Source: Burkholderia mayonis
GTDB taxonomy: Bacteria; Pseudomonadota; Gammaproteobacteria; Burkholderiales; Burkholderiaceae
Direction: 5' to 3'
Length of the DNA stretch: 64,000 nucleotides
Assembly (NCBI RefSeq): GCF_001523745.2
Contig: NZ_CP013387.1
Coordinates: forward strand, 2,688,115-2,752,114
In this document: positions 46,491 to 54,549 of the stretch, piece by piece
How positions within the stretch are numbered: position 1 is the first letter of the stretch
Layout: every line of letters starts with the position of its first letter
Program-made: the position numbers and the translations under genes
Notes under the pieces: generated by a model
The model's database searches: none
Told to the model about the DNA's origin: nothing
What the model saw: only the letters and a program-made list of their open reading frames with translations

Positions 46491-47198
46491 TCAGCCGATC
46501 CGCCACGCTCCCGCGCGTTCGAACGCTTGCCGCGCCTGAACGAGCGTCGAGCGCGCCGCGCGCGCGTCGCCCGCGACCTGCAGCAGCGCGCCGAGCTGCG
46601 ACGGCTGCTTCGCAAGCTCGCACAAAATCGGCAGGATCGCCGTGCTGCCGTCTTCGCGCAGTCCGGCCGTCGCGGCTTTCGGCAGCGTGCGCCACGCCGG
46701 ATCGACAATCGCACGGCACACCGTGAACGGCACACCGCGCGCCGCCGCGAACGCACCGGCGATATGCGATTCCATATCGACCGCGAGCGCGCCCTTCGTC
46801 CGATGCAGCGATTCCTTCTCGCGCGCGTCGACGACGGGCGCGCCGACCGCCGCAAGCGTGCCGCGCCGCATGCGCGGCGCGATCGGCGTGCCGGCGAGCG
46901 CGGCGACGATGCGCGCGCTCCAGGCGGAATCGGTATTGAGTACGCCGAACGGCCCGTCGACCGCATCGGCGACGATCAGCACGCCCGGCACGAGATCGGG
47001 CGCGAGACCGCCCGCCGTGCCGAAGCTGACGACGCCGGCGCAGCCGCGCGCATCGGCCGCTTCGGCGAGCGCGCGCTCGAGCCGGTCTGCACGCGCCGCG
47101 TAGACCGCTTCGACGCCCTCGCCGCGCGCGATCCGCGCCTCGAACGCCATCCCGGCGACGGCGATCACGGGCGCGGCCGAATGGCCGGAACCAGCCAT
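46491..47198 (-). CDS. hpnG: HpnG, hopanoid-associated nucleosidase/phosphorylase
   Basis: A 235-residue MTA/SAH-nucleosidase-like phosphorylase. Landmarks are VAGMAFEARIA, GVVSFGTAGGLAPDLVPGVLIVADAV, VDMESHIAGAFAAARGVPFTVCRAIVD (the acidic VDMES is the active-site strand). In hopanoid synthesis HpnG removes adenine from adenosylhopane to give the ribosyl intermediate for bacteriohopanetetrol. It begins 6 bases after the shc stop, so it is co-transcribed with the cyclase. Confidence 0.92.
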   Translation of the reverse strand: MAGSGHSAAPVIAVAGMAFEARIARGEGVEAVYAARADRLERALAEAADARGCAGVVSFGTAGGLAPDLVPGVLIVADAVDGPFGVLNTDSAWSARIVAALAGTPIAPRMRRGTLAAVGAPVVDAREKESLHRTKGALAVDMESHIAGAFAAARGVPFTVCRAIVDPAWRTLPKAATAGLREDGSTAILPILCELAKQPSQLGALLQVAGDARAARSTLVQARQAFERAGAWRIG

Positions 47199-47204
47199 CG
47201 ACCG

Positions 47205-49196
47205 TTACATCCCGACCGTCACGCGCGTCGTGTTCGCGCGCTTCAGGTTGCGATAGCGGGCGAGCGCCCACAGCGGGAAGAACTTGCGGTAGCCGTGATA
47301 ACGCAGATAGAACACGCGGGGGAAACCCGTCGCGGTGAAGCGCGTCTCGTCCCACAGGCCGTGCTCGCGCTGCGCGCCGAGCAGATAGTCGATCCCGCGC
47401 GCGACGGCCGGGTTGTCGACTTCGCCCGCCGCCATCAGGCCGAGCAGCGCCCATGCCGTCTGCGACGACACACTCGGCGCACGCTCGTAGCCGCGGTAGT
47501 CGAGCTTGTAGCTTTCGCCGTCCTCGCCCCAGCCGCCGTCCTGATTCTGAATCGACAAAAGCCATTGCGCGGCGCGCTTCACGCGCGGATCGTCGTGGCC
47601 GAGGCCGGCCGCGTTCAGTGCGCACAGCGCGGTCCATGTGCCGTAGATGTAGTTCATCCCCCAGCGGCCGTACCAGCTGCCGTCCGGCTCCTGCTCCTTG
47701 AGCATGTAGTCGAACGCGCGCCGTGCGGGCTCGCTCGACGCGTTCGTCTCGCCGAGCTGCGCGAGCATCGACAGGCAGCGGCCCGACACGTCGGCCGTCG
47801 GCGGATCGAGCAGCGCGCCGTGATCCGAGAACGGGATGTTGTTCAGGTAATACTGCGTGTTTTCCGGCTCGAACGCGCCCCAACCGCCGTCGCTGCTCTG
47901 CATGCCGACGACCCACTCTCGCGCGCGCGCGATCTGCTCACGATACGCATCCGACTGATCGAGCTTCGCGACGCGGTCCATCGCCATCACGACGACCGCC
48001 GTGTCGTCGACGTCCGGATAGTGCGGGTTCGCGTACTGGAACGCCCAGCCGCCCGGACGCACGTGCGGACGGCGCGAGATCCAGTCGCCGCGCACGTCGA
48101 GGATCTGCCGCGGAATCAGCCAGTCGAGGCCGCGCACGGCCGCGCCGCGCGCGCGCTCGTCGCCCGTCTCGAGCAGCGCGTGCGCAGCGAGCGACGTGTC
48201 CCAGACAGGCGACAGGCACGGCTGGCAATACGCGTCGTCTTCGCCGACGACGAGCAGCTTCTCGATCGACCGGCGCGCGATCGCGCGGTTCGGATGATCT
48301 TCAGGATAGCCAAGCGCCGCGTACATCATCACCGCGTTCGCCATCGCCGGATAGATCGCGCCGAGGCCGTCCTCGCTGTTCAGGCGCTCGTCGACGAACG
48401 CGACCGCCTGCCGGATCGCGCGCTCGCGCGTGTAGCGGGGAAACAGGCCGTCGACGAGGCGCAGCACGCCGTCGACCGCGCGGAAGAACGCGAACCAGCC
48501 AGTGCTCTGGTGCGGCTGCTTCGGCAGCAAACCCGTGTTGACGGGCGCGCTCTTGAACAGTTCGTCGATGCGCACGCCGCGCGGATTCTTCGCGACCGGA
48601 CGCTTCGCGTTCAGCACGAGGAGCGGCACGATCACGGTGCGCGCCCAATACGACACCTTCGACAGATGGAACGGGAACCACTGCGGCAGCAGCATCACTT
48701 CGACCGGCATCATCGGCACCGCATACCACGGCACGACGCCGTACAGCGCGAGCTGAATCCGCGTGAACACGTTCGAGGTCTCCGCGCCGCCCATCGCATG
48801 GATCGCGCGACGCGCGCGCTGCATGTGCTCGGCGTTCTCATCGTCGCCGATCACCTTCAGCGCGAAGTACGCCTTCACGCTCGCGCTGATGTTCGGCGCG
48901 CCGTCCGTGAAGAGCGGCCAGCCGCCGTCCGGCTGCTGGATGCGGCGCAGATAGCGCGCGATCTTCTGCTCGAGTTCGACGTTCGGCTCCTCGCCGAGAT
49001 AGTGGACGAGCAGCACGTATTCGGCCGGGATCGTCGAATCGGCTTCGAGTTCGTACACCCAGTGGCCGTCCGCGTTCTGCGCGGCGAGGAGCGCGTCGGT
49101 CGCGCGCGCGACGGCGGCGTCGAGGCCGGCGGTCACGGCAGGCGCGGCGGACGCAGCGGTTGCGTCGAGCGTGTGCATTTCGGTCATGTCGTTCAT
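47205..49196 (-). CDS. shc: Squalene-hopene cyclase
   Basis: A 663-residue class II triterpene cyclase that folds squalene into hopene and hopanol at the inner membrane. The catalytic acid motif DVDD is at residues 395-398 (YPDVDDTAVVV). Several QW-type repeats are visible (QQPDGGWPLF, QSSDGGWGAFEP, QEPDGSWYGRWG, QNQDGGWGED). The ATG at 49196 has GAGAGGG four bases upstream. It lies between hpnD and hpnG on the minus strand, forming the core hopanoid operon. Confidence 0.96.
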   Translation of the reverse strand: MNDMTEMHTLDATAASAAPAVTAGLDAAVARATDALLAAQNADGHWVYELEADSTIPAEYVLLVHYLGEEPNVELEQKIARYLRRIQQPDGGWPLFTDGAPNISASVKAYFALKVIGDDENAEHMQRARRAIHAMGGAETSNVFTRIQLALYGVVPWYAVPMMPVEVMLLPQWFPFHLSKVSYWARTVIVPLLVLNAKRPVAKNPRGVRIDELFKSAPVNTGLLPKQPHQSTGWFAFFRAVDGVLRLVDGLFPRYTRERAIRQAVAFVDERLNSEDGLGAIYPAMANAVMMYAALGYPEDHPNRAIARRSIEKLLVVGEDDAYCQPCLSPVWDTSLAAHALLETGDERARGAAVRGLDWLIPRQILDVRGDWISRRPHVRPGGWAFQYANPHYPDVDDTAVVVMAMDRVAKLDQSDAYREQIARAREWVVGMQSSDGGWGAFEPENTQYYLNNIPFSDHGALLDPPTADVSGRCLSMLAQLGETNASSEPARRAFDYMLKEQEPDGSWYGRWGMNYIYGTWTALCALNAAGLGHDDPRVKRAAQWLLSIQNQDGGWGEDGESYKLDYRGYERAPSVSSQTAWALLGLMAAGEVDNPAVARGIDYLLGAQREHGLWDETRFTATGFPRVFYLRYHGYRKFFPLWALARYRNLKRANTTRVTVGM

Positions 49197-49544
49197 CGGT
49201 CCCTCTCTTATTGCCGGCGCGCGCGTCGGGCGATCTCGCCTGGACGAAGCGCGCGCCCGTTCGTCGCGGGCCGGCCTGCGGCCGTCCAAGCGCCCGCGAG
49301 CACCAGGTTCGACACGCGCGTGTGCGTGCCGGGACGTTGCATTCGCCGCGCGGGCGCCGCGCGGCGAGCCGTCGGCGCGACGCAGACGCCGGTTCCGATC
49401 GCCATGCGTCGCGTGCGACAGGATCGGCGCTGCCCGCACGCGGCGGCGGGTTGCGATGCAGCGCGCCGTGCGCGCCGCCGTTCGAACGTTGCGGTGCGGC
49501 CGGACAAGCGCGCGCCGCCCGCGTCGGCGGTCTCCCGCATCGAA
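49197..49544. other. Spacer between hpnD and shc
   Basis: About 350 very G/C-rich bases between two minus-strand hopanoid genes. Frames on both strands are Arg/Ala-rich and without conserved motifs. It holds the shc ribosome site and perhaps a promoter for shc-hpnG. Confidence 0.35.
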
Positions 49545-50393
49545 TCAGAACAGCGCGTAACGCGCCACGAGCAGCAGCATCCGCGCACGCGGCTTGCGCA
49601 GCGGCGCGCGCGGCGATGCGAAGCCGCGTGCGACCGCGGCTTCGAGAATCAGGCGATATGCGCCCGACATGATGCGCGGCGCGCGGACCTGCGCGCGCGG
49701 CGACGCGTCCATCGTCGCGTCGGCCTGCGCAAAGTGCCGCCGTGCGCGCTCGACGAGCGTCGCGCAGACGCGCGGCAGCTTCGGATCGCGCGCAATCGTC
49801 TGCGGATCGGTGATCGCGATCCCTTCGCGCGCGAGCAGCTCGCGCGGCAAATAGCAGCGGTTGATCGCCGCGTCGTCGTCGATGTCGCGCAGGATGTTCG
49901 TCAATTGCAGCGCGCGTCCGAGGTGGTGCGACAGCACGCGGCCGGACTCGTCCGGCATCCCGAAAATCCTCACCGATAGCCGGCCTGCGGAGCTCGCGAC
50001 GCGGTCGCAGTACAGGTCGAGCGTCGCTTCGTCGGGCGCGCAGATGTCCTCGGCGGCGTCCATCGCCATCCCGTCGATCATCGCGTGAAAGTCTTCGCGA
50101 CGCAGCCCGAACTTCCCGATCTCGCGCGCAAGCGGCACGAGCGACGCGCGCGGCTTGCCCGCGTAGCATTCGTCGATGTCCGCGCGCCAGCGGTCGAGCT
50201 GCGCCGCGCGCTCGGCACGCGGGCCGCCTTCGTCGGCGATGTCGTCGACCGCGCGGCAAAACGCGTAGACCTGGAACATCGCGTCGCGCTGCTCGGCGGG
50301 CAGGATGCGCATCGCGAGATAGAAAGAGCTGCCCGATGTGACGGCAGCGGCGTCGGTTTCGTTATCGTCCACGACGAGATTGGAAACGGCCAA
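49545..50393 (-). CDS. hpnD: HpnD, presqualene diphosphate synthase
   Basis: A 282-residue trans-isoprenyl synthase of the squalene/phytoene type. Both Asp-rich metal sites are present: VDDIADE near the N-terminus and NILRDIDDDAAINRCYLP in the middle; YCDRVASSAGRL is also conserved. HpnD joins two farnesyl diphosphates into presqualene diphosphate, which HpnC and HpnE convert to squalene; neither of those genes is in this window. The likely start is TTG 50393 (LAVSNLVVDD), with GGAG six bases upstream. It feeds the cyclase encoded next. Confidence 0.9.
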   Translation of the reverse strand: MAVSNLVVDDNETDAAAVTSGSSFYLAMRILPAEQRDAMFQVYAFCRAVDDIADEGGPRAERAAQLDRWRADIDECYAGKPRASLVPLAREIGKFGLRREDFHAMIDGMAMDAAEDICAPDEATLDLYCDRVASSAGRLSVRIFGMPDESGRVLSHHLGRALQLTNILRDIDDDAAINRCYLPRELLAREGIAITDPQTIARDPKLPRVCATLVERARRHFAQADATMDASPRAQVRAPRIMSGAYRLILEAAVARGFASPRAPLRKPRARMLLLVARYALF

Positions 50394-51068
50394 GACGAGC
50401 TCCGCTAAGGCGCCCTCGCGGGGCGATTGAAGAAGCCATGCCCGGCTGGGGGATGGTAAATGCGTGCGAGATGCGCGAACGATGGGCGCAGACAGGCACA
50501 AATTACCGGCGGGAAACCGGAATTGGGCGAGAGTATAGCAATCTTTAAGGGTCGCTGCCGCCCGGTTCGGCTGTCGAATACAGGCGGACGGCGTCGTGTG
50601 GTGCGTTCTCGTGCGCGGTGCGGGCGAGTGGTTCGGTTTTGCGGGCGGGGCGGGCGTGGGCATCGTGATGAATAGGGGACGGAAGCGCGACGGAGATTGG
50701 AGGTCTGCGAGAAATTCTGCTTCGCAAAGTCTCAATTCGTCGGATTGAACGTGGATTGATGATCGATCGAATTCAATCGATGCACTGCCTGATGACTTTG
50801 TTCCGCCCTCATCATGGGTTCGCGCGAAATCCGCGCCTGTCGCCTGTCGCCTTCGGGCGGGCACTTGGTGCTCGGTGCTCGGTGCTCGGTGCTCGGTGCT
50901 CGACTGTCCATGTTCGGCGTTCGGCGGCCGGCATTCGCCATGAAACCACTCGGCACACGACAAAACACGCTCTTGGGGCGCGATCGACTGCCACGCCACG
51001 CCGATTCCTCACTAAGATGGCGCAAGCCTGCAATCGACCGCTCGAACCATCACCGACAGGAGACACAC
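50394..51068. other. Divergent region between hpnD and the alpha/beta hydrolase gene
   Basis: About 675 bases between an hpnD start (minus) and a hydrolase start (plus). It holds the promoters of both and a 5-copy heptamer array (50867-50901). Plus-strand frames entering the hydrolase from 50814 are open but their N-terminal part is encoded by the repeat, so they are not called. Confidence 0.45.
50867..50901. repeat. Heptanucleotide array (GGTGCTC), 5 copies
   Basis: Five perfect GGTGCTC units, intergenic, about 170 bases upstream of the alpha/beta hydrolase start. Confidence 0.93.
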
Positions 51069-51974
51069 TTGCCGACCGAACCGCGCGACACTATCGCCGA
51101 CCGCCACGCCCCCGCGGCAGCGTCCCCTCTGCCTTTCGTGCTGGTGCACGGCGCTTGGCACGGCGCGTGGGCCTACGAGCGGGTGATCCCCGCACTCGCC
51201 GCGCATGGCCACGCGGCCATCGCGCGCGACCTGCCCGCGCACGGCATCAACGCCCGCTTCCCCGCGTCGTTCTTCAAGCGCCCGCTCGACGCCGCCGCAT
51301 TCGCGAGCGAGCCGTCACCCGTCGCGGGCACGACGCTCGACGATTACGTCGATCACGTGCTGCACACCATCGACCAGGTTCGCGCGCTCGGTCACGAGCA
51401 AGTCGTGCTCGTCAGCCACAGCATGGGCGGCATCGCGATCACGATGGCCGCCGAGCGCGCACCGGAGAAGATCGCGAAGCTCGTCTATCTGGCCGCGTTC
51501 ATGCCGACCGCCGGCGCGACGGGGCTCGACTACGTGCGCGCGCCGGAGAATCAGGGCGAGATGCTGGCGCCGTTGATGATGGCGAGTCCGAAGGCGACGG
51601 GCGCGCTGCGGATGGATCCGCGCAGCGAAGATCCGGCGTACCGCGCAGCCGCGAAGCGCGCGCTCTGCGACGACGCGAACGACGCCGACCACGCGGCGGT
51701 CGGCCATCTGCTCAGTTGTGATGTGCCTGCGGCGCCGTTCGCGACGCGCATCGACACGACGGCCGCGCGCTGGGGCGCGATCGAGCGTCATTACATCAAG
51801 TGCCTGCGCGATCGTGTGCTGCTGCCTGCGCTGCAGCAGCGTTTCATCGACGAGGCCGACGCGCTCGCCCCCGGCAATCGCACGCACGTGCATACGCTCG
51901 ACAGCAGCCACTCGCCGTTCATCGCGCAGCCGAGCGCAGTCGCCGACACGCTGGCCGCGATCGCGCGCGGCTGA
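51069..51974 (+). CDS. Alpha/beta hydrolase
   Basis: A 301-residue alpha/beta hydrolase of the esterase/hydroxynitrile-lyase-like group. The oxyanion loop is VLVHGAWHGAWAY, the nucleophile Ser118 lies in VSHSMGG and the likely catalytic His in LDSSHSPF near the end. Substrate unknown. The favoured start is TTG 51071-side (first base 51069), with AGGAG six bases upstream; ATG starts further upstream would run through a tandem repeat and look artefactual. Monocistronic on the plus strand, converging on the GGDEF operon. Confidence 0.85.
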   Translation: MPTEPRDTIADRHAPAAASPLPFVLVHGAWHGAWAYERVIPALAAHGHAAIARDLPAHGINARFPASFFKRPLDAAAFASEPSPVAGTTLDDYVDHVLHTIDQVRALGHEQVVLVSHSMGGIAITMAAERAPEKIAKLVYLAAFMPTAGATGLDYVRAPENQGEMLAPLMMASPKATGALRMDPRSEDPAYRAAAKRALCDDANDADHAAVGHLLSCDVPAAPFATRIDTTAARWGAIERHYIKCLRDRVLLPALQQRFIDEADALAPGNRTHVHTLDSSHSPFIAQPSAVADTLAAIARG

Positions 51975-52129
51975 CGCCGTTCGCGCGACGAAGCGACGCG
52001 GCGCGCCGGCTGCGTCGCCTCTCGCGCATTGCGCGCGGTTGTCGAAGGGGCACGAGTTGTCCGAGCGAACGGGTGAACGGGTGAACGGGCGATCAAATGA
52101 TCGAATCCCCAACGATCAAACTCGCCGCC

Positions 52130-53065
52130 TCACTCAAACGCAACCGAACAATTCCGCCCCTGCCGCTTCGCGCGATAAAGCGCGGCGTCGGCTTCGTTGA
52201 CGAGCGTCTCGTGCGTGAGCGCGCCGACGTGCGCGGCCGCGCCGCCGACGCTCGCCGTCACCGGCACCAGCGCGCCTTCCGCTTCGATCGGCGTGCTGCC
52301 GATCGTCTGCCGGATCTTCTCGGCGACGTGCATCGCCTCGTCGAGCGACGTGCACGGCAGCAGCAGCGCGAATTCCTCGCCGCCGAAGCGGCCGAACGTA
52401 TCCTGCGATCGCACGACGTCCGCGACGCGGCGCGCCATCACACGCAACACGTTGTCCCCGACGACGTGGCCGAAGCGATCGTTGATCGTCTTGAAGTGGT
52501 CGAGATCGAACAGCAGCACCGACAGATTGCCGCCGTAGCGTTGCCAGCGCTCGAATTCGTCGCGCAGCCGCGCCTCGAAGAAGCGCCGGTTCGCGATGCC
52601 CGTCAGCCCATCGCGGTTCGCGTATTCCTGCAGCTTCGCGACGGCCTCTTCGCGCTCGCGCTGCATCACGCTCACGTGCGTGACGTCGGAAATCGTCACG
52701 CAGACGGCCTCGACTTCGCGTCCGCGCGCGATCGGCACGAACGTGCAGTCTTGCTGCATGAAGTCGACGCCGCCCGTGATCGGCCGGTCGTGATCGAAGC
52801 GAAACAGATACGGACGCTGCTCCCACGAGCTGAACGCGAAGCTGCCGAGCTGGAACACGCTCTCGATCTTGCGCGACAGCCACGCGCGCGGCAGCTCCGG
52901 AAAGCAGTCGAACAGATTGCGGCCGATCACGTCGGCGGCGGCGACGCCGCTGTGGTCCTGCATGAACCGGTTCCACATGAGTACCTTCATCTCGCGGTCG
53001 AGCACGAAAATACCGAAGCTGACCCGTTCGATGACGAGATCGCTCAGCGAAGAAAGAAGGTTCAT
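52130..53065 (-). CDS. PAS-GGDEF diguanylate cyclase
   Basis: A 311-residue cytoplasmic diguanylate cyclase. A PAS domain (about 8-130; FGIFVLDREMKVLMWNRFMQDHSG) is followed by a GGDEF domain with the active site FGGEEFALL. The I-site RSQD lies exactly five residues before GGEEF, so feedback inhibition by c-di-GMP is expected. The start ATG overlaps the stop of the CheC-like gene (ATGA). It is the output gene of a CheY/CheC-like/GGDEF operon. Confidence 0.93.
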   Translation of the reverse strand: MNLLSSLSDLVIERVSFGIFVLDREMKVLMWNRFMQDHSGVAAADVIGRNLFDCFPELPRAWLSRKIESVFQLGSFAFSSWEQRPYLFRFDHDRPITGGVDFMQQDCTFVPIARGREVEAVCVTISDVTHVSVMQREREEAVAKLQEYANRDGLTGIANRRFFEARLRDEFERWQRYGGNLSVLLFDLDHFKTINDRFGHVVGDNVLRVMARRVADVVRSQDTFGRFGGEEFALLLPCTSLDEAMHVAEKIRQTIGSTPIEAEGALVPVTASVGGAAAHVGALTHETLVNEADAALYRAKRQGRNCSVAFE

Positions 53066-53685
53066 AAGCTGGACAGCAACGTATCGAGGGCGTCGCTCAT
53101 GTGGCGAATCGAGTCTTCCGCGAGCAGCATCACGAAATGCGTACGGGCGCCGTCGTCCGCGACGCCGAAGTTCACTTCGAGAAGGAGCGTCTCGCTCCAT
53201 GCAAGCACGTCGGGCTGAAATGCGTCGTCGAGCGCGATGTCTTCGCCGAGCAGCCCCGGCGGCGAAAACACCGGCGTGCGCCCGAGCTCGTCGAGAATCG
53301 ACGACACGCACGCGCCCATCAACACGTTGGCCATGTCGAACACGAGCTCGGCCTGCGTGACGGTTCCGAATTCGTCGTCCGCGTAGGCGTCGTCGACGAG
53401 CGACACGAGCTGGCCGACGCCCGCGCTGCGGCACAGCATCAGCGCCTCGCCCTTGATGTCGGAGCGAAACCCCTGGCGCACGGCGGTCACGTGGTCGTGA
53501 ATGCCCGTCATGTCGCGCAGCACGCGGCCGACGTCGGCCGCGCGCACGACGCGCACGCGCGGCACCGACAGCTCGATGAAGGTGCCGAGGAGAAGCGCGA
53601 GACGCGCCGCCGCGCGTCCCATCGCGAGGTTGGCGATCTCCTGCAGGGCGTCGCGTTGCTCCGCCGTCAACACCATCTCAGACAT
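53062..53685 (-). CDS. CheC-like phosphatase-family protein
   Basis: A 207-residue protein of the CheC/CheX/FliY family. The N-terminal half has the phosphatase signature ExxN-x22-P exactly (Glu16, Asn19, Pro42). The second half has a matching DxxN-x22-P, where Glu is replaced by Asp (FDMANVLMG). CheC proteins dephosphorylate CheY-like receivers, so its natural substrate is the receiver protein encoded immediately upstream. The ATG at 53685 has AAGGAG ten bases upstream inside the end of the receiver gene; 53694 is an alternative. It overlaps the genes on both sides. Confidence 0.85.
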   Translation of the reverse strand: MSEMVLTAEQRDALQEIANLAMGRAAARLALLLGTFIELSVPRVRVVRAADVGRVLRDMTGIHDHVTAVRQGFRSDIKGEALMLCRSAGVGQLVSLVDDAYADDEFGTVTQAELVFDMANVLMGACVSSILDELGRTPVFSPPGLLGEDIALDDAFQPDVLAWSETLLLEVNFGVADDGARTHFVMLLAEDSIRHMSDALDTLLSSL

Positions 53686-54046
53686 ACAACCCATACTCCT
53701 TGAGAATGGGCAGCAATGCTTCCGAGGTGACGGGCTTGGCGACGAAAGCCGCCGCGCCCAGCTCGCGCACGCGTGCCTGCGCCATCGGTTGGATATCGGC
53801 GGACACGACGATCACGAACGTGTTCAGATCCTCGCCGCGCAATGTCTCGAGCACTTCGTAGCCGCTCATGTCCGGCATCGTCAGATCGAGAAACATCACC
53901 GATGCCTTGCCGTCGCGATACAGCGTCAGCGCTTCGCGACCGTTCGACGCATAATTCACGTCGACGTCCCAGTCCACCGGCAGCGCCTTCGTCAGCAGCT
54001 TGCGAGCAAGCAAGGAATCGTCGGCGATCACAATCGGCAGAGGCAT
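53678..54046 (-). CDS. Single-domain CheY-like response regulator
   Basis: A 122-residue stand-alone receiver: acidic pair VIADDS, phospho-acceptor Asp54 (MFLDLTMPDMSG), Ser/Thr position IVVSAD and Lys in FVAKPV. It has no output domain, so it probably signals by protein contact, perhaps to the CheC-like and PAS-GGDEF partners encoded downstream. The phosphodonor may be the divergently encoded hybrid kinase. Few bases resemble a ribosome site before ATG 54046. Confidence 0.93.
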   Translation of the reverse strand: MPLPIVIADDSLLARKLLTKALPVDWDVDVNYASNGREALTLYRDGKASVMFLDLTMPDMSGYEVLETLRGEDLNTFVIVVSADIQPMAQARVRELGAAAFVAKPVTSEALLPILKEYGLYV

Positions 54047-54549
54047 GGCTGTCGTAGCGGTAAACGGAGTCGTGTGTCTCGCGTTAACGACGGTTCGCCG
54101 CGCTTCTTTAGGCAAGGTGCAACTGGCGATACGAGGGACGGACCACGCGCGCACCGCTCGGCTCGCAAGAACCGGCTCGGCGCGCCGCACGCGCCCGTTC
54201 GCGAATGGACCTCGTCGAGGCTGCGCCCGGACATCGCGGGCATGTTCCGCACAGGAAAGCGATGCGGGATTCTGGGAGTAAACCCGGGGCGTTGCAACTC
54301 GCCATTTTTCTCCGTTCGAACAAAATTGATTAGCTCGAATTCGAATCCGGGAACAGCTCGAATTGTTTTTGCGATAAGCACGCAAATTATTCTTTTGCTT
54401 ACGTTTGCGCTTTTGAATTCGTCGCTGTTTGCGCGAAGCCGCCGGAAACGCCGGAAATCCGGGCTTGCGCAATGCCCGCGCCGCATGCGGGCGCGCATGC
54501 ACGACTCGTTTAAGATGCCGATCAATCCTCTTGCATTCGTTCGCCAACC
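54047..54549. other. Divergent promoter region between the CheY-like operon and the hybrid kinase gene
   Basis: About 500 bases, with an A/T-rich block at 54290-54430 that probably holds both promoters. No conserved gene is seen; minus-strand frames upstream of the receiver ATG are Arg-rich and without motifs. Confidence 0.4.

Noticed and set aside
45918..49979. Long plus-strand open frame across the hexamer array and antisense to hpnG, shc and part of hpnD
   Set aside because: The front is a Gly-Phe dipeptide repeat from the array and the rest is Arg/His-rich antisense of well-supported hopanoid genes.
50814..51068. N-terminal extension of the alpha/beta hydrolase
   Set aside because: It is encoded by a heptamer repeat and lacks a ribosome site, whereas TTG 51069 has AGGAG at ideal spacing.
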